Source of the DNA: Robertkochia flava
GTDB taxonomy: Bacteria; Bacteroidota; Bacteroidia; Flavobacteriales; Flavobacteriaceae
DNA: 64,000 nt
Direction of reading: 5' to 3'
Assembly (NCBI RefSeq): GCF_020166515.1
Contig: NZ_JAINZT010000002.1
Location: forward strand, 962,122 to 1,026,121
Part shown: piece by piece, positions 7,937-18,204 of the stretch
Numbering within the stretch: the stretch's first letter is position 1
Layout of the letters: each line of letters starts with the position of its first letter
Position numbers and translations under genes: made by a program
The notes under the pieces: model-generated
Databases searched by the model: none
What the model saw: the letters and a program-made list of their open reading frames with translations, nothing else
What the model was told of the DNA's origin: nothing

Positions 7937-10066
7937 ATGGCACAAAGAGATTTAAAATATACAAGAAATATCGGTATTGCTGCGCACATTGATGCTGGAA
8001 AAACCACCACCACTGAGCGTATTCTTTTCTATACCGGTATGAGTCACAAAATCGGGGAGGTGCACGATGGTGCAGCTACGATGGACTGGATGGAGCAAGA
8101 GCAGGAGCGTGGGATTACCATTACCTCTGCGGCTACTACCTGTACCTGGAAGTTCCCGATGGAGAAAGGACAGCCGCTTCCGGATGCAAAGGATTACAAC
8201 TTTAACATCATCGATACTCCCGGTCACGTTGACTTTACCGTAGAGGTAAACCGTTCCCTGAGAGTACTTGATGGTCTTGTATTCCTTTTTTCTGCAGTAG
8301 ATGGGGTTGAGCCACAATCTGAGACCAACTGGAGACTTGCTGATAACTACAGCGTGCCTCGTATTGGTTTTGTAAATAAAATGGACCGTCAGGGGTCGAA
8401 CTTCCTTAACGTGTGTAAGCAGGTTAAAGAGATGCTTGGTACCAAGGCCGTGCCGCTTGTACTTCCTATCGGGGATGAGGCCGACTTTAAAGGTATCGTT
8501 GACCTGGTGAAGAACCGAGCCATCGTATGGCACGAGGAGAACTACGGTTCTACTTTTGACGAGGTGGATATTCCTGAGGATATGCAGGAAGAAGTGGATA
8601 TGTACCGTGCGCAACTTATCGAGGCAGTAGCCGAATACGATGAGGAGCTTATGGAGAAGTTCTTTGAAGATGAGAACTCTATTACAGAAGATGAGATCCA
8701 TGCTGCGGTTCGCGCTGCGGTAACCGATCTTAGCTTTGTTCCTATGGTGTGTGGATCTTCTTTCAAGAACAAAGGAGTTCAGTTCCTTCTGGACTGTGTG
8801 TGTCGTTACCTTCCTTCTCCTGTAGATAAGGAGGCGATCATCGGAACAGATCCTGACACCGGAGAAGAGATCTCTCGTAAGCCGGATGTTTCTGCTCCTT
8901 TTGCAGCGCTTGCATTTAAGATTGCCACTGACCCCTTCGTAGGTCGTCTGGCGTTCTTCCGTGCTTATTCAGGTAGACTGGATGCCGGATCTTACGTATT
9001 GAACAATCGTTCAGGTAAGAAAGAGCGTATTTCAAGAATTTATCAGATGCACTCGAACAAGCAGAATTCCATCGACTTCATCGAAGCCGGAGATATCGGA
9101 GCTGCTGTTGGATTTAAAGATATTAAGACCGGGGATTCCCTGAGTGATGAGAAGCACCCGATTGTACTGGAAAGTATGGACTTCCCTGATCCGGTAATCG
9201 GTATCGCCGTAGAGCCTAAAACCAAAGCTGATGTAGATAAGCTGGGAATGGCACTTGCTAAACTTGCTGAGGAGGATCCAACCTTCCAGGTAAAGACTGA
9301 CGAGGCTTCCGGGCAAACTATTATCTCAGGAATGGGAGAGCTTCACCTTGATATTATTTGCGACCGTCTTAAGCGTGAGTTTAAGGTAGACGTGAATCAG
9401 GGACAACCACAGGTTGAGTACAAGGAGGCTATTACCGGTACTGCAGATCACAGGGAGGTTTATAAGAAGCAAACCGGTGGTCGTGGTAAGTTCGCGGATA
9501 TCGTGTTTACCATGGAGCCTGCTGAAGAAGGTAAGGCCGGACTGGAGTTTGTGAACGAGATCAAAGGAGGTAACATTCCTAAGGAATTTGTTCCTTCTGT
9601 AGAGAAAGGATTCAAAGAGGCAATGAAGAATGGTCCTCTGGCCGGATTCGAAATGGATGCGATGAAGATCGTTCTGAAGGACGGATCTTTCCACCCTGTG
9701 GATTCCGATCAGCTGTCGTTCGAGCTTGCTGCCAAACTTGGTTACAAGGAGGCTGCCAAGAAAGCGAGAGCCATCATTATGGAGCCTATCATGAAACTGG
9801 AGGTGCTTACTCCGGAAGAGAACATGGGAGATATTGTTGGAGACCTTAACCGTCGTCGCGGTCAGGTGAACAACATGAGTGACCGTGCCGGAGCTAAAGT
9901 GATCAAGGCTGAGGTGCCACTTTCAGAGATGTTTGGATATGTAACCTCCCTGAGAACCCTTTCTTCAGGTAGAGCTACTTCAACAATGGAATTCTCTCAC
10001 TATGCGGAAACTCCTTCGAATATTGCCGAAGAAGTGATCAAAGCAGCTAAAGGAGTTAAAGCTTAA
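7937..10066 (+). CDS. fusA: Translation elongation factor G
   Basis: A 709-residue GTPase with all G motifs: [14 protein letters not shown] (G1), DTPGHVDF (G3) and NKMDR (G4). EF-G domains II-V follow, including [10 protein letters not shown] and the C-terminal [16 protein letters not shown] stretch. It drives translocation of tRNA and mRNA on the ribosome. It lies 21 bp after rpsG and 11 bp before rpsJ. tuf, which follows fusA in many proteobacteria, is absent: fusA leads straight into rpsJ. Confidence 0.99.
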   Translation: MAQRDLKYTRNIGIAAHIDAGKTTTTERILFYTGMSHKIGEVHDGAATMDWMEQEQERGITITSAATTCTWKFPMEKGQPLPDAKDYNFNIIDTPGHVDFTVEVNRSLRVLDGLVFLFSAVDGVEPQSETNWRLADNYSVPRIGFVNKMDRQGSNFLNVCKQVKEMLGTKAVPLVLPIGDEADFKGIVDLVKNRAIVWHEENYGSTFDEVDIPEDMQEEVDMYRAQLIEAVAEYDEELMEKFFEDENSITEDEIHAAVRAAVTDLSFVPMVCGSSFKNKGVQFLLDCVCRYLPSPVDKEAIIGTDPDTGEEISRKPDVSAPFAALAFKIATDPFVGRLAFFRAYSGRLDAGSYVLNNRSGKKERISRIYQMHSNKQNSIDFIEAGDIGAAVGFKDIKTGDSLSDEKHPIVLESMDFPDPVIGIAVEPKTKADVDKLGMALAKLAEEDPTFQVKTDEASGQTIISGMGELHLDIICDRLKREFKVDVNQGQPQVEYKEAITGTADHREVYKKQTGGRGKFADIVFTMEPAEEGKAGLEFVNEIKGGNIPKEFVPSVEKGFKEAMKNGPLAGFEMDAMKIVLKDGSFHPVDSDQLSFELAAKLGYKEAAKKARAIIMEPIMKLEVLTPEENMGDIVGDLNRRRGQVNNMSDRAGAKVIKAEVPLSEMFGYVTSLRTLSSGRATSTMEFSHYAETPSNIAEEVIKAAKGVKA

Positions 10067-10077
10067 ATCTTAAGAAA

Positions 10078-10383
10078 ATGAGTCAGAAAATCAGAATAAA
10101 GTTAAAGTCGTACGATCACAACCTGGTAGACAAGTCTGCTGAGAAGATCGTGAAAACGGTAAAAACTACCGGGGCTGTGGTAACCGGGCCTATCCCGTTA
10201 CCAACGCACAAAAAGATCTTCACTGTACTGCGTTCTCCTCACGTGAACAAAAAGTCGAGAGAGCAGTTTCAGCTGAGTTCTTACAAAAGACTTCTCGATA
10301 TCTACAGCTCGTCTTCCAAGACCATTGATGCGCTGATGAAGCTGGAGCTTCCAAGCGGAGTTGAGGTAGAGATCAAAGTGTAA
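10078..10383 (+). CDS. rpsJ: 30S ribosomal protein S10
   Basis: 101 residues, beginning [14 protein letters not shown], with the diagnostic [13 protein letters not shown] and [16 protein letters not shown] motifs. S10 is a head protein of the small subunit and also partners NusB in antitermination. Unusually, it is separated from rplC by a 189-bp spacer with hairpins and a terminator-like structure, so expression of the rest of the S10 cluster could be set at this point. Confidence 0.98.
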   Translation: MSQKIRIKLKSYDHNLVDKSAEKIVKTVKTTGAVVTGPIPLPTHKKIFTVLRSPHVNKKSREQFQLSSYKRLLDIYSSSSKTIDALMKLELPSGVEVEIKV

Positions 10384-10391
10384 GGTCTCGG

Positions 10392-10440
10392 GTGCATCAC
10401 CGGAAGGGATTGCACGACATGTCCTGAGCGTTTCGCGAGG
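10392..10440 (+). promoter_or_regulatory. Structured leader hairpins between rpsJ and rplC
   Basis: Two potential hairpins precede the terminator-like stem. GTGCA (10392-10396) pairs with TGCAC (10411-10415), extendable by a bulged TC/GA step. CCT..GCG pairs with CGC..AGG around a TTT loop at 10422-10440. With the downstream T-tailed stem they form a three-hairpin array resembling an attenuator. L4 regulates the S10 operon by attenuation in E. coli; a parallel here is inference. Confidence 0.4.
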
Positions 10441-10459
10441 GAAAAACGGAAAAAATACA

Positions 10460-10496
10460 TTCAGGGTTGAAAGTATTTTTGACCCTGAAGTTTTTT
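10460..10496 (+). terminator. Terminator or attenuator stem between rpsJ and rplC
   Basis: TTCAGGGT (10460-10467) pairs with ACCCTGAA (10482-10489), followed by G and six T (10491-10496): a standard intrinsic terminator. No clear TAnnTTTG promoter is seen between it and rplC, so readthrough or regulated antitermination may feed the downstream ribosomal genes. Confidence 0.7.
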
Positions 10497-10572
10497 GAAT
10501 AGTTAGTAAATATTGTTAACAACGGCCAGTAACCGAAATAGGAGGGTTGCGGGTCATTAAATTAAATTTAGA

Positions 10573-11190
10573 ATGTCTGGGTTAATTGGAAAAAAAATTG
10601 GTATGACCAGTCTGTTCGATGAGAACGGGAAGAACATTCCCTGTACTGTTATTGAGGCTGGACCATGCGTAGTTACCCAAGTCAGAACCAAAGAGGTTGA
10701 CGGGTATGAGGCTCTTCAGCTTGGTTTCGATGACAAAGCAGAAAGACATGCTAACAAGGCTGAATCAGGTCACGCTAAGAAAGCAGGTACTGCTCCTAAG
10801 AAGAAAGTTATCGAATTCCAGGATTTTGAAGGTGAGTACAAATTAGGCGATACTGTCACAGTAGAGCAATTTGCAGCTGGAGAATTTGTTGATGTAAGCG
10901 GTACATCTAAAGGTAAAGGATTCCAGGGTGTTGTAAAAAGACACGGCTTTGGAGGAGTTGGGCAGGCCACTCACGGTCAGCACAACCGTCTTAGAGCTCC
11001 GGGATCTATCGGTGCAGCATCGTATCCGGCACGTGTATTTAAAGGTATGCGTATGGCTGGGCAAATGGGTGCAGAAAGAGTAACAGTACAAAACCTAAAA
11101 GTATTGAAAGTGGTTCCTGAGAAAAACCTTCTTGTAGTTAAGGGGTGTGTTCCAGGTCACAAGAATGCTTATGTAATCATTCAGAAGTAA
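10573..11190 (+). CDS. rplC: 50S ribosomal protein L3
   Basis: 205 residues, beginning [19 protein letters not shown], with the central extension [17 protein letters not shown] and [15 protein letters not shown] that reach the peptidyl-transferase centre. L3 is an early assembly protein of the large subunit. It is the first gene after the rpsJ-rplC spacer, and its stop codon shares a base with the rplD start (TAATG), implying translational coupling. Confidence 0.98.
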   Translation: MSGLIGKKIGMTSLFDENGKNIPCTVIEAGPCVVTQVRTKEVDGYEALQLGFDDKAERHANKAESGHAKKAGTAPKKKVIEFQDFEGEYKLGDTVTVEQFAAGEFVDVSGTSKGKGFQGVVKRHGFGGVGQATHGQHNRLRAPGSIGAASYPARVFKGMRMAGQMGAERVTVQNLKVLKVVPEKNLLVVKGCVPGHKNAYVIIQK

Positions 11191-11819
11191 TGGAAGTAGC
11201 AGTATTAGATAAAAACGGAAAAGAAACTGGAAGAAAGGTTAGCCTTTCGGAATCAGTTTTCGGGATAGAGCCAAGTAATCACGCTGTGTACTTAGACGTA
11301 AAACAGTACCTGGCCAATCAGCGTCAGGGAACGCACAAGTCTAAGGAGCGTGGTGAGATCACAGGGAGTACCCGTAAGATCAAGAAGCAGAAAGGTACCG
11401 GTACCGCCCGTGCCGGAAGCATCAAGTCGCCGATCTTCAAAGGTGGGGGTAGAATTTTTGGTCCGAGACCAAAAGATTATACGCAGAAACTTACCAAAGG
11501 ATTGAAGAAACTGGCCCGAAGATCTGCACTTTCTGCCAAGGCAAAAGAGAACCAGATCCTGGTTGTGGAAGATTTCAATTTCGAGACTCCGAAAACCAAG
11601 GAATTCGCTTCTGTACTGAAAGCCTTAGGGTTAGAAGACAAAAAGTCATTGATCGTCTTGGGTGATGCAAATAAAAATGTATATTTGTCGTCGCGCAATT
11701 TAAAGGCCTCAGAAGTCGTAACTCCTTCAGAATTAAACACTTACAAGATTGTTAACGCAAGTAACGTCGTGTTTTTCGAAGGGTCGCTGGAAGGTATTGT
11801 GTCGAATTTAAGTAAATAA
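11190..11819 (+). CDS. rplD: 50S ribosomal protein L4
   Basis: 209 residues from the ATG at 11190 ([17 protein letters not shown]). An upstream in-frame ATG at 11145 lies within rplC and would add a Cys-rich 15-residue extension foreign to L4, so it was rejected. The loop [17 protein letters not shown], which lines the exit tunnel near macrolide sites, is intact. In E. coli L4 is also the regulator of the S10 operon, which makes the hairpin array upstream of rplC of interest. Confidence 0.97.
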   Translation: MEVAVLDKNGKETGRKVSLSESVFGIEPSNHAVYLDVKQYLANQRQGTHKSKERGEITGSTRKIKKQKGTGTARAGSIKSPIFKGGGRIFGPRPKDYTQKLTKGLKKLARRSALSAKAKENQILVVEDFNFETPKTKEFASVLKALGLEDKKSLIVLGDANKNVYLSSRNLKASEVVTPSELNTYKIVNASNVVFFEGSLEGIVSNLSK

Positions 11820-12118
11820 TGAAACCCATGAGTGTGTTAATTAAGCCTATTATTACGGAAAAAGCAACCGCGGATAGTGAGTTGAATAATCGTTATGGTT
11901 TCCTGGTTGATCCCAGAGCAAACAAGATCGAGATCAAAAATGCGGTTGAGGCTGCCTATGGTGTTTCTGTGGAAAAAGTTCGCACAATGAACTACGGGCC
12001 AAAGCGCAGTACGCGTTATACCAAGAGCGGAATCCAAAACGGAAAAACCAACGCTTTCAAAAAAGCGATCGTTCAGGTAGCTGAAGGAGATATTATTGAT
12101 TTTTATAGTAATATTTAA
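11819..12118 (+). CDS. rplW: 50S ribosomal protein L23
   Basis: Up to 99 residues. The ATG at 11819 overlaps the rplD stop (TAATG), repeating the rplC/rplD arrangement. A second ATG at 11828 gives [13 protein letters not shown], the usual flavobacterial L23 N-terminus, so the true start may be three codons later. The tail [11 protein letters not shown] is complete. L23 lines the exit of the peptide tunnel and docks SRP and trigger factor. Confidence 0.95.
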   Translation: MKPMSVLIKPIITEKATADSELNNRYGFLVDPRANKIEIKNAVEAAYGVSVEKVRTMNYGPKRSTRYTKSGIQNGKTNAFKKAIVQVAEGDIIDFYSNI

Positions 12119-12129
12119 GAAGAGACGGA

Positions 12130-12954
12130 ATGTCAGTTAGAAAATTAAAACCAGTTACTCCTGCACAGCGATTTAGAGTAGTGAACGGATTTGACGCGAT
12201 CACTACTGATAAGCCGGAGAAGAGCTTGCTCGCTCCGTTAAAAAAGTCGGGAGGTAGAAACAGTCAAGGAAAAATGACCATGCGCTATTTGGGTGGTGGT
12301 CATAAAAGAAAGTATCGTGTTATCGATTTCAAAAGAGCTAAGACCGGTGTTGAGGCTACTGTGGAATCGATTCAGTACGATCCGAACAGAACTGCGTTTA
12401 TTGCATTGATCGTTTACAAAGACGGAGAGAAGAGCTATATCATTGCTCAGAACGGACTCCAGGTAGGTCAGACCGTTGTGTCTGGTTCCGGAGTGGCTCC
12501 TGAGATCGGGAATGCAATGCCTTTAAGCGAAGTGCCGCTGGGTACTATTATTTCTTGTATAGAACTGCGTCCTGGACAGGGTGCGGTTATGGCGCGTTCG
12601 GCCGGAGCTTTTGCTCAGCTGATGGCCCGTGAAGGGAAATACGCGACCATTAAACTTCCATCTGGAGAGACCCGTATGGTATTGGCCGGTTGTTTGGCAA
12701 CCATCGGGGCGGTGTCGAACTCAGACCACCAGTTGATCGTTTCAGGTAAGGCAGGTAGAAAACGCTGGTTGGGTAGAAGACCTAGAACAAGACCAGTAGT
12801 TATGAACCCTGTGGATCACCCAATGGGTGGTGGTGAAGGAAGAGCTTCCGGAGGTCACCCAAGATCCAGAAAAGGTTTACCTGCTAAAGGATTTAGAACA
12901 CGTTCTAAGACCAAAGCGAGTAATAAGTACATTGTAGAACGTAGAAAGAAATAA
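12130..12954 (+). CDS. rplB: 50S ribosomal protein L2
   Basis: 274 residues, standard length. It has the RNA-binding core ([27 protein letters not shown]) and the C-terminal [15 protein letters not shown] stretch, whose His lies close to the peptidyl-transferase centre. It lies 11 bp after rplW and 11 bp before rpsS. Confidence 0.99.
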   Translation: MSVRKLKPVTPAQRFRVVNGFDAITTDKPEKSLLAPLKKSGGRNSQGKMTMRYLGGGHKRKYRVIDFKRAKTGVEATVESIQYDPNRTAFIALIVYKDGEKSYIIAQNGLQVGQTVVSGSGVAPEIGNAMPLSEVPLGTIISCIELRPGQGAVMARSAGAFAQLMAREGKYATIKLPSGETRMVLAGCLATIGAVSNSDHQLIVSGKAGRKRWLGRRPRTRPVVMNPVDHPMGGGEGRASGGHPRSRKGLPAKGFRTRSKTKASNKYIVERRKK

Positions 12955-12965
12955 AGTATTAGCAA

Positions 12966-13244
12966 ATGGCACGTTCATTAAAAAAAGGACCTTACGTTCA
13001 CTATAAATTAGAGAAGAAAGTTCAACAAAATGTTGAATCAGGTAAGAAGACCGTTATCAAAACCTGGAGCAGGGCGTCAATGATCACCCCTGACTTTGTA
13101 GGGCAAACCATAGCGGTACATAATGGCCGTCAGTTCGTTCCTGTTTATGTAACAGAGAACATGGTAGGTCATAAATTAGGAGAATTTTCACCAACACGCT
13201 CGTTCCGAGGTCATGCTGGTGCAAAAAATAAAGGAAAAAAATAA
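12966..13244 (+). CDS. rpsS: 30S ribosomal protein S19
   Basis: 92 residues, beginning [19 protein letters not shown], with the conserved [22 protein letters not shown] and [15 protein letters not shown] segments. It forms the S13-S19 complex in the head of the small subunit. It lies 9 bp before rplV. Confidence 0.98.
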   Translation: MARSLKKGPYVHYKLEKKVQQNVESGKKTVIKTWSRASMITPDFVGQTIAVHNGRQFVPVYVTENMVGHKLGEFSPTRSFRGHAGAKNKGKK

Positions 13245-13253
13245 TAAGTAGCC

Positions 13254-13661
13254 ATGGGAGTTCGTAAAAGAGAAAAAGCAGAGCAAATAAAAGAGGCTAA
13301 GAAGAGCTTAGCATTTGCAAAGTTGAATAACTGCCCTACTTCTCCACGAAAAATGAGGTTGGTTGCCGACCTTGTACGCGGGGAGAAAGTTGAGAAGGCG
13401 CTTGCTATTTTGAAGTTTAGCCAAAAGGAGGCGTCTCGCCGTTTGGAGAAACTTGTTCTTTCAGCCATCGCCAACTGGCAGGCTAAGAACGAGGATGCCA
13501 GCCTTGAGGATGCAGATTTATTCATTAAGGAGATCCGTGTGGATGGCGGAAGTATGCTGAAGCGTCTTCGTCCTGCTCCGCAGGGTCGTGCACACCGAAT
13601 TAGAAAACGTTCCAACCACGTTACTATCGTGCTTGGATCTAACAATAATACACAAAGCTAA
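13254..13661 (+). CDS. rplV: 50S ribosomal protein L22
   Basis: 135 residues. The N-terminus is extended by a Lys/Glu-rich segment ([18 protein letters not shown]) relative to the 110-residue E. coli protein. The core [19 protein letters not shown] and the tunnel-lining hairpin ([22 protein letters not shown]) are intact. It is cotranscribed with rpsS and rpsC. Confidence 0.98.
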   Translation: MGVRKREKAEQIKEAKKSLAFAKLNNCPTSPRKMRLVADLVRGEKVEKALAILKFSQKEASRRLEKLVLSAIANWQAKNEDASLEDADLFIKEIRVDGGSMLKRLRPAPQGRAHRIRKRSNHVTIVLGSNNNTQS

Positions 13662-13674
13662 TTAGATAGAGAGT

Positions 13675-14391
13675 ATGGGACAAAAGACAAATCCAATCGG
13701 AAATCGCCTTGGTATCATCAGAGGATGGGAATCCAACTGGTACGGAGGTAACGACTATGGAGATAAGCTTGCTGAAGACGACAAGATCAGAAAGTATATC
13801 CATGCACGTCTTTCTAAAGCTAGTGTATCCAGGGTAATCATCGAGCGTACCCTGAAGCTTGTAACCGTTACTATCACCACTGCCCGTCCCGGGATCATTA
13901 TCGGGAAAGGCGGACAGGAGGTAGACAAGCTGAAGGAAGAGCTGAAGAAGATTACCGACAAGGAAGTTCAGATCAACATCTTTGAGATCAAAAGACCGGA
14001 ACTTGATGCTAATCTTGTTGCCTCCAGCATCGCACGTCAGATCGAGAATCGTATCTCGTACCGTCGTGCAATCAAAATGGCTATTGCTGCAGCAATGAGA
14101 ATGAACGCCGAAGGTATCAAGATCATGATCTCAGGGCGTTTGAACGGTGCAGAAATGGCGCGTTCAGAAGCCTATAAGGATGGTCGTATTCCATTGTCAA
14201 CATTCAGAGCTGACATTGATTATGCGCTTGAAGAGGCTCACACTACCTATGGTAGATTGGGTATCAAGGTATGGATCATGAAAGGTGAGGTTTACGGAAA
14301 GAGAGATCTTTCTCCTTTAACCGGAATGTCTAAGAAACAAGGTAAAGGCGGAGGAAACTCCGGAAGAGGTAAAGCTCGTCGCAGAAAGTAA
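13675..14391 (+). CDS. rpsC: 30S ribosomal protein S3
   Basis: 238 residues, beginning [20 protein letters not shown]. The KH-type RNA-binding motif [17 protein letters not shown] is followed by the C-terminal domain [14 protein letters not shown], and the protein ends in a Gly/Lys-rich tail ([16 protein letters not shown]). It lies at the mRNA entry channel. Confidence 0.99.
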   Translation: MGQKTNPIGNRLGIIRGWESNWYGGNDYGDKLAEDDKIRKYIHARLSKASVSRVIIERTLKLVTVTITTARPGIIIGKGGQEVDKLKEELKKITDKEVQINIFEIKRPELDANLVASSIARQIENRISYRRAIKMAIAAAMRMNAEGIKIMISGRLNGAEMARSEAYKDGRIPLSTFRADIDYALEEAHTTYGRLGIKVWIMKGEVYGKRDLSPLTGMSKKQGKGGGNSGRGKARRRK

Positions 14392-14410
14392 TTTTTTAAA
14401 GTAAAAGAAA

Positions 14411-14830
14411 ATGTTACAGCCTAAAAGAACAAAATACCGTAAGCAGCAAAAAGGCCGGATGAAAGGCGTTTCTCAAAGAGGACACCAGCTTTCAAACGGA
14501 ATGTTCGGGATCAAGTCTATGGATTCGAAGTTTATCACTGCGCGTCAGATCGAAGCAGCTCGTGTGGCTGCGACCCGTTACATGAAAAGGGAAGGTCAGC
14601 TTTGGATCAAAATATTCCCGGATAAGCCGATTACCAAAAAGCCTTTGGAAGTGCGTATGGGTAAAGGTAAAGGTGCCCCAGAATATTGGGCAGCTATTGT
14701 AAAACCAGGTCGAATCATGTTTGAAGTAGGTGGAGTGCCTATGGACGTAGCTAAAGAAGCGCTTCGTCTGGCGGCTCAGAAACTGCCTGTAAGAACCAAA
14801 TTCGTTGTAGCCAGGGATTATTCCGCTTAA
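14411..14830 (+). CDS. rplP: 50S ribosomal protein L16
   Basis: 139 residues, beginning [19 protein letters not shown]. It shows [21 protein letters not shown] and the [23 protein letters not shown] segment with the conserved Arg region that contacts A-site tRNA. It lies 19 bp after rpsC and 21 bp before rpmC. Confidence 0.98.
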   Translation: MLQPKRTKYRKQQKGRMKGVSQRGHQLSNGMFGIKSMDSKFITARQIEAARVAATRYMKREGQLWIKIFPDKPITKKPLEVRMGKGKGAPEYWAAIVKPGRIMFEVGGVPMDVAKEALRLAAQKLPVRTKFVVARDYSA

Positions 14831-14851
14831 TTTATTAAGACTAAGAAGATC

Positions 14852-15043
14852 ATGAAACAATCAGAGATAAGAGAATTGTCTACTGCTGAGCTACAAGAAA
14901 AGCTTGGTGTTATTAAGAAACAATATGCAGATTTAAAACTGGCTCATGCCATTCAGCCTTTGGAAAACCCGATTCAACTGCGTACAACCAGAAGAACCGT
15001 AGCCCGTTTGGCAACTGAGCTTACTAAAAGAGAATTACAATAA
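14852..15043 (+). CDS. rpmC: 50S ribosomal protein L29
   Basis: 63 residues, an all-helical small protein: MKQSEIRELSTAELQEKL, then LKLAHAIQPLENPIQLR and the terminal RTVARLATELTKRELQ. L29 pairs with L23 near the tunnel exit. It lies 17 bp before rpsQ. Confidence 0.97.
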   Translation: MKQSEIRELSTAELQEKLGVIKKQYADLKLAHAIQPLENPIQLRTTRRTVARLATELTKRELQ

Positions 15044-15060
15044 TTCGATTCTGCTAAGAG

Positions 15061-15318
15061 ATGGAAAATAGAAACTTAAGAAAAGAAAGAATAGGGGTAG
15101 TTACCAGTAACAAAATGCAGAAATCGATTGTGGTTTCTGAAGTGAAGCGTGTAAAGCACCCTATGTACGGTAAGTTCGTGTTGAAGACTAAGAAATATGT
15201 CGCACACGACGAAAAAGGAGATTGCAATATTGGTGATACCGTTCGGATTATGGAAACACGTCCGATGAGTAAGACCAAATGTTGGAGACTAGTTGAAATC
15301 ATTGAAAGAGCTAAATAA
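15061..15318 (+). CDS. rpsQ: 30S ribosomal protein S17
   Basis: 85 residues with the OB-fold signature [28 protein letters not shown] and [22 protein letters not shown]. It is a primary binder of 16S rRNA helix 11. The stop codon is only 2 bp from the rplN ATG. Confidence 0.98.
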   Translation: MENRNLRKERIGVVTSNKMQKSIVVSEVKRVKHPMYGKFVLKTKKYVAHDEKGDCNIGDTVRIMETRPMSKTKCWRLVEIIERAK

Positions 15319-15320
15319 TT

Positions 15321-15689
15321 ATGGTACAACAGGAATCTAGATTAAAAGTAGCAGACAACACCGGGGCCAAAGAGGTTTTGACCATCCGTGTGTTAGGAGG
15401 TACTAAGAAAAGATATGCCTCTGTAGGTGACAAGATCGTTGTTACCGTAAAGGATGCCACTCCTAACGGGAACGTTAAGAAGGGTCAGGTATCTACTGCA
15501 GTAGTAGTTCGTACCAAGAAGGAAGTCAGACGACCTGACGGCTCTTACATTCGTTTCGACGATAATGCTTGTGTACTTCTGAACGCTACCGGTGAAATGC
15601 GCGGAACCCGTGTATTCGGACCAGTAGCCAGGGAACTACGTGATAAGCAGTTTATGAAAATTGTATCATTAGCGCCAGAGGTGCTTTAA
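15321..15689 (+). CDS. rplN: 50S ribosomal protein L14
   Basis: 122 residues, the canonical length. It begins [19 protein letters not shown] and carries the family signature around [17 protein letters not shown] and [12 protein letters not shown]. It binds at the subunit interface and interacts with L19 and the silencing factor RsfS. Confidence 0.98.
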   Translation: MVQQESRLKVADNTGAKEVLTIRVLGGTKKRYASVGDKIVVTVKDATPNGNVKKGQVSTAVVVRTKKEVRRPDGSYIRFDDNACVLLNATGEMRGTRVFGPVARELRDKQFMKIVSLAPEVL

Positions 15690-15704
15690 TACATTGTAGA
15701 AGAA

Positions 15705-16019
15705 ATGACAAAGCTAAAAATAAAATCAGGAGATACTGTAAGAGTGATTGCCGGGGAGCACAAAGGTGCAGAAGGCAGTGTTCTTAAAGTAGATCGTGAA
15801 AAGAACAAAGCGATCGTTGAGGGAGTGAATATGGTTTCCAAGCATGAGAAGCCCAGCGCTAAAAACCCTCAGGGAGGAATCGTAAAGAAAGAAGCCCTTA
15901 TCCACATTTCCAACCTGTCGTTGATCGATCCTAAATCAGGAGAGGTTACCCGTGTAGGTTTTGAGGAAAGAGATGGGAAGAAGGTGAGATTTTCTAAAAA
16001 ATCTAATGAAGTAATTTAG
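15705..16019 (+). CDS. rplX: 50S ribosomal protein L24
   Basis: 104 residues with a KOW motif near the N-terminus ([25 protein letters not shown]), then [32 protein letters not shown]. It is an assembly initiator of the large subunit. It lies 2 bp before rplE. Confidence 0.98.
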   Translation: MTKLKIKSGDTVRVIAGEHKGAEGSVLKVDREKNKAIVEGVNMVSKHEKPSAKNPQGGIVKKEALIHISNLSLIDPKSGEVTRVGFEERDGKKVRFSKKSNEVI

Positions 16020-16021
16020 TT

Positions 16022-16573
16022 ATGGCTTACATTCCAAGATTAAAGCAAGAGTATAAAGAAAGAGTAATTTCTGCTCTTACAGAAGAGTTTGGTTACAGCA
16101 ACGTAATGCAGGTGCCAAAACTTAAAAAGATTGTTATTAGCCGTGGAGTTGGTGCCGCAGTAGCCGATAAGAAACTTATCGATTACGCCGTGGATGAACT
16201 GTCTAGAATTTCTGGTCAGAAAGCGGTTTCTACTGTTTCTAAAAAGGACGTTGCATCGTTCAAACTTCGTAAGGGAATGCCTATCGGGGCAAAAGTAACC
16301 CTTAGAGGAGAGCGTATGTATGAATTCCTGGACAGACTCATTACTTCAGCTCTTCCACGTGTTAGAGATTTTAATGGGATCAAGGCGAATGGTTTTGACG
16401 GACGCGGGAATTACAACCTGGGAGTAACCGAACAGATTATTTTCCCTGAGATCGATATCGACAAGGTAAACAAGGTAGCCGGTATGGATATTACCTTTGT
16501 AACCTCTGCTGAGACCGATAAGGAAGCGAAATCATTATTAAGCGAATTAGGATTACCTTTTAAAAAGAATTAA
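16022..16573 (+). CDS. rplE: 50S ribosomal protein L5
   Basis: 183 residues. Conserved segments are [54 protein letters not shown] and the terminal ELGLPFKKN. It binds 5S rRNA and contacts P-site tRNA. It lies 2 bp before rpsN. Confidence 0.98.
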   Translation: MAYIPRLKQEYKERVISALTEEFGYSNVMQVPKLKKIVISRGVGAAVADKKLIDYAVDELSRISGQKAVSTVSKKDVASFKLRKGMPIGAKVTLRGERMYEFLDRLITSALPRVRDFNGIKANGFDGRGNYNLGVTEQIIFPEIDIDKVNKVAGMDITFVTSAETDKEAKSLLSELGLPFKKN

Positions 16574-16575
16574 GT

Positions 16576-16845
16576 ATGGCTAAAGAATCAATGAAAGCCC
16601 GCGAGGTAAAAAGACAAAAATTGGTAGACAAGTATGCTGAGAAGCGCAAGGCTCTTAAGGAGGCTGGCGATTACGAAGCACTGCAAAAACTGCCAAAGAA
16701 TGCTTCTCCGGTACGTCTGCACAACCGTTGCAAACTCACCGGTAGGCCTAAAGGGTATATGCGTACTTTCGGTATTTCTCGTGTAATGTTCAGAGAAATG
16801 GCCAACAAGGGGTTAATTCCGGGAGTGAAAAAAGCAAGTTGGTAA
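16576..16845 (+). CDS. rpsN: 30S ribosomal protein S14 (long, zinc-free form)
   Basis: 89 residues. The C-terminal [23 protein letters not shown] core is present. The two CxxC pairs of zinc-binding S14 are absent (only one Cys, in HNRCKLTGR). It is therefore the long C-minus form, whose folding does not need Zn. Together with the zinc-free L36 in this cluster, it suggests ribosomes with a lowered zinc demand. Confidence 0.97.
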   Translation: MAKESMKAREVKRQKLVDKYAEKRKALKEAGDYEALQKLPKNASPVRLHNRCKLTGRPKGYMRTFGISRVMFREMANKGLIPGVKKASW

Positions 16846-16866
16846 TAAGATTTAAAAGGATAAAAG

Positions 16867-17268
16867 ATGTATACAGATCCTATTTCAGATTATTTAACGA
16901 GAATTAGAAACGCGAACAGTGCAGGGCACCGCGTGGTTGAGATTCCGGCTTCAAACCTGAAGAAGGAGATCACTAAGATCTTGTTCGATCAAGGATATAT
17001 TCTGAGCTACAAGTTTGACGACGAGAGTTCGGCTCAGGGTGTTATCAAGATCGCGTTAAAATATGATAAAGTGACAAAAGAACCTGTGATCAAGAAGATC
17101 CAGCGTGTGAGTAAGCCAGGACTTCGTAAGTACAGCGGTAAGGATGAACTTCCCCGTGTATTGAACGGTCTGGGAATTGCCATCGTATCTACTTCTCACG
17201 GTGTAATGACCTCTAAGCAGGCCAAGACCGAGAATGTAGGTGGTGAAGTTTTATGTTACGTTTACTAA
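16867..17268 (+). CDS. rpsH: 30S ribosomal protein S8
   Basis: 133 residues, beginning MYTDPISDYLTRIRNANSAGH, and ending with the signature VSTSHGVMTSKQAKTENVGGEVLCYVY. It binds helix 21 of 16S rRNA. In E. coli S8 represses the spc operon at rplE; no equivalent site was looked for beyond simple inspection, and the rplX-rplE spacer here is only 2 bp. Confidence 0.98.
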   Translation: MYTDPISDYLTRIRNANSAGHRVVEIPASNLKKEITKILFDQGYILSYKFDDESSAQGVIKIALKYDKVTKEPVIKKIQRVSKPGLRKYSGKDELPRVLNGLGIAIVSTSHGVMTSKQAKTENVGGEVLCYVY

Positions 17269-17287
17269 AAATTAAAGACAAGAAGAA

Positions 17288-17830
17288 ATGTCAAGAATAG
17301 GTAATAGTCCAATAGTGATTCCGGAAGGGGTTACTGTAGATATTAAAGACGGCGAAGTTACCGTTAAGGGAAAGCTGGGCGAGCTAAAGCAGCAGGTTCA
17401 GGATGTTACCGTTAAGGTAGAAGACGGACAGCTGATCTTAGAGCGCGACTCAGAGAAGAAAGATATTAAGTCTAAGCACGGTCTTTACAGATCTTTGCTG
17501 AATAACATGATCGAAGGCGTTACTAACGGATTCACCAAATCACTGGAGCTCGTTGGAGTTGGTTACAGAGCCAGCAACCAGGGGCAAAAGCTGGATATCG
17601 CAATTGGTTTCTCTCACAATATCGTTATGGAGCTTGCTCCTGAGGTTAAAGTGGAGACCATTTCCGAGAAAGGTAAGAATCCGATCGTAAAGCTTACTTC
17701 ACATGACAAGCAACTGGTTGGTCAGGTGGCTGCTAAGATTCGCTCCTACCGTAAGCCTGAGCCTTACAAAGGAAAAGGTGTGAAGTTCGTTGGAGAGCAA
17801 TTAAGAAGAAAAGCAGGTAAATCAGCTTAA
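17288..17830 (+). CDS. rplF: 50S ribosomal protein L6
   Basis: 180 residues with the tandem L6 domains. The N-terminus is [17 protein letters not shown], and the C-terminal signature [20 protein letters not shown] is complete. It sits near the GTPase-associated region of the large subunit. Confidence 0.98.
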   Translation: MSRIGNSPIVIPEGVTVDIKDGEVTVKGKLGELKQQVQDVTVKVEDGQLILERDSEKKDIKSKHGLYRSLLNNMIEGVTNGFTKSLELVGVGYRASNQGQKLDIAIGFSHNIVMELAPEVKVETISEKGKNPIVKLTSHDKQLVGQVAAKIRSYRKPEPYKGKGVKFVGEQLRRKAGKSA

Positions 17831-17841
17831 TAAGTAGCATT

Positions 17842-18198
17842 ATGGCATTATCAAAGACTGAAAGAAGACAGAGAATTAAGAACAGGATCCGCAAGGTGGT
17901 TTCTGGAACAGAGACACGTCCAAGACTGGCTGTTTACAGAAGTAACAAAGAGATCTATGCGCAATTGATCGACGACCAGAACGGGAAGACCATTTTGGCC
18001 GCTTCATCAAGAGATAAAGAGATGAGTTCTGCTACCGGAACCAAGATCGAGATTGCTGCCCAGGTTGGGAAGACAATCGCAGAGAAGGCCCTTAAGGCTG
18101 GTATTGATACCATCACTTTTGACAGAGGTGGTTATCTGTATCACGGAAGAGTTAAATCATTGGCTGATGGAGCCAGAGAAGCAGGACTTAAATTCTAA
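17842..18198 (+). CDS. rplR: 50S ribosomal protein L18
   Basis: 118 residues with the basic N-terminus ([19 protein letters not shown]), [19 protein letters not shown] and [24 protein letters not shown] at the C-terminus. It binds 5S rRNA with L5. It lies 6 bp before rpsE. Confidence 0.98.
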   Translation: MALSKTERRQRIKNRIRKVVSGTETRPRLAVYRSNKEIYAQLIDDQNGKTILAASSRDKEMSSATGTKIEIAAQVGKTIAEKALKAGIDTITFDRGGYLYHGRVKSLADGAREAGLKF

Positions 18199-18204
18199 GA
18201 AATT

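Noticed and set aside
7952..8701. 249-codon open frame antisense to fusA
   Set aside because: A reverse-strand shadow of a highly expressed gene; composition follows fusA codon bias and no domain is visible.
11145..11189. N-terminal 15-codon extension of rplD
   Set aside because: Lies entirely within rplC and adds a sequence foreign to L4; the TAATG junction gives the natural start.
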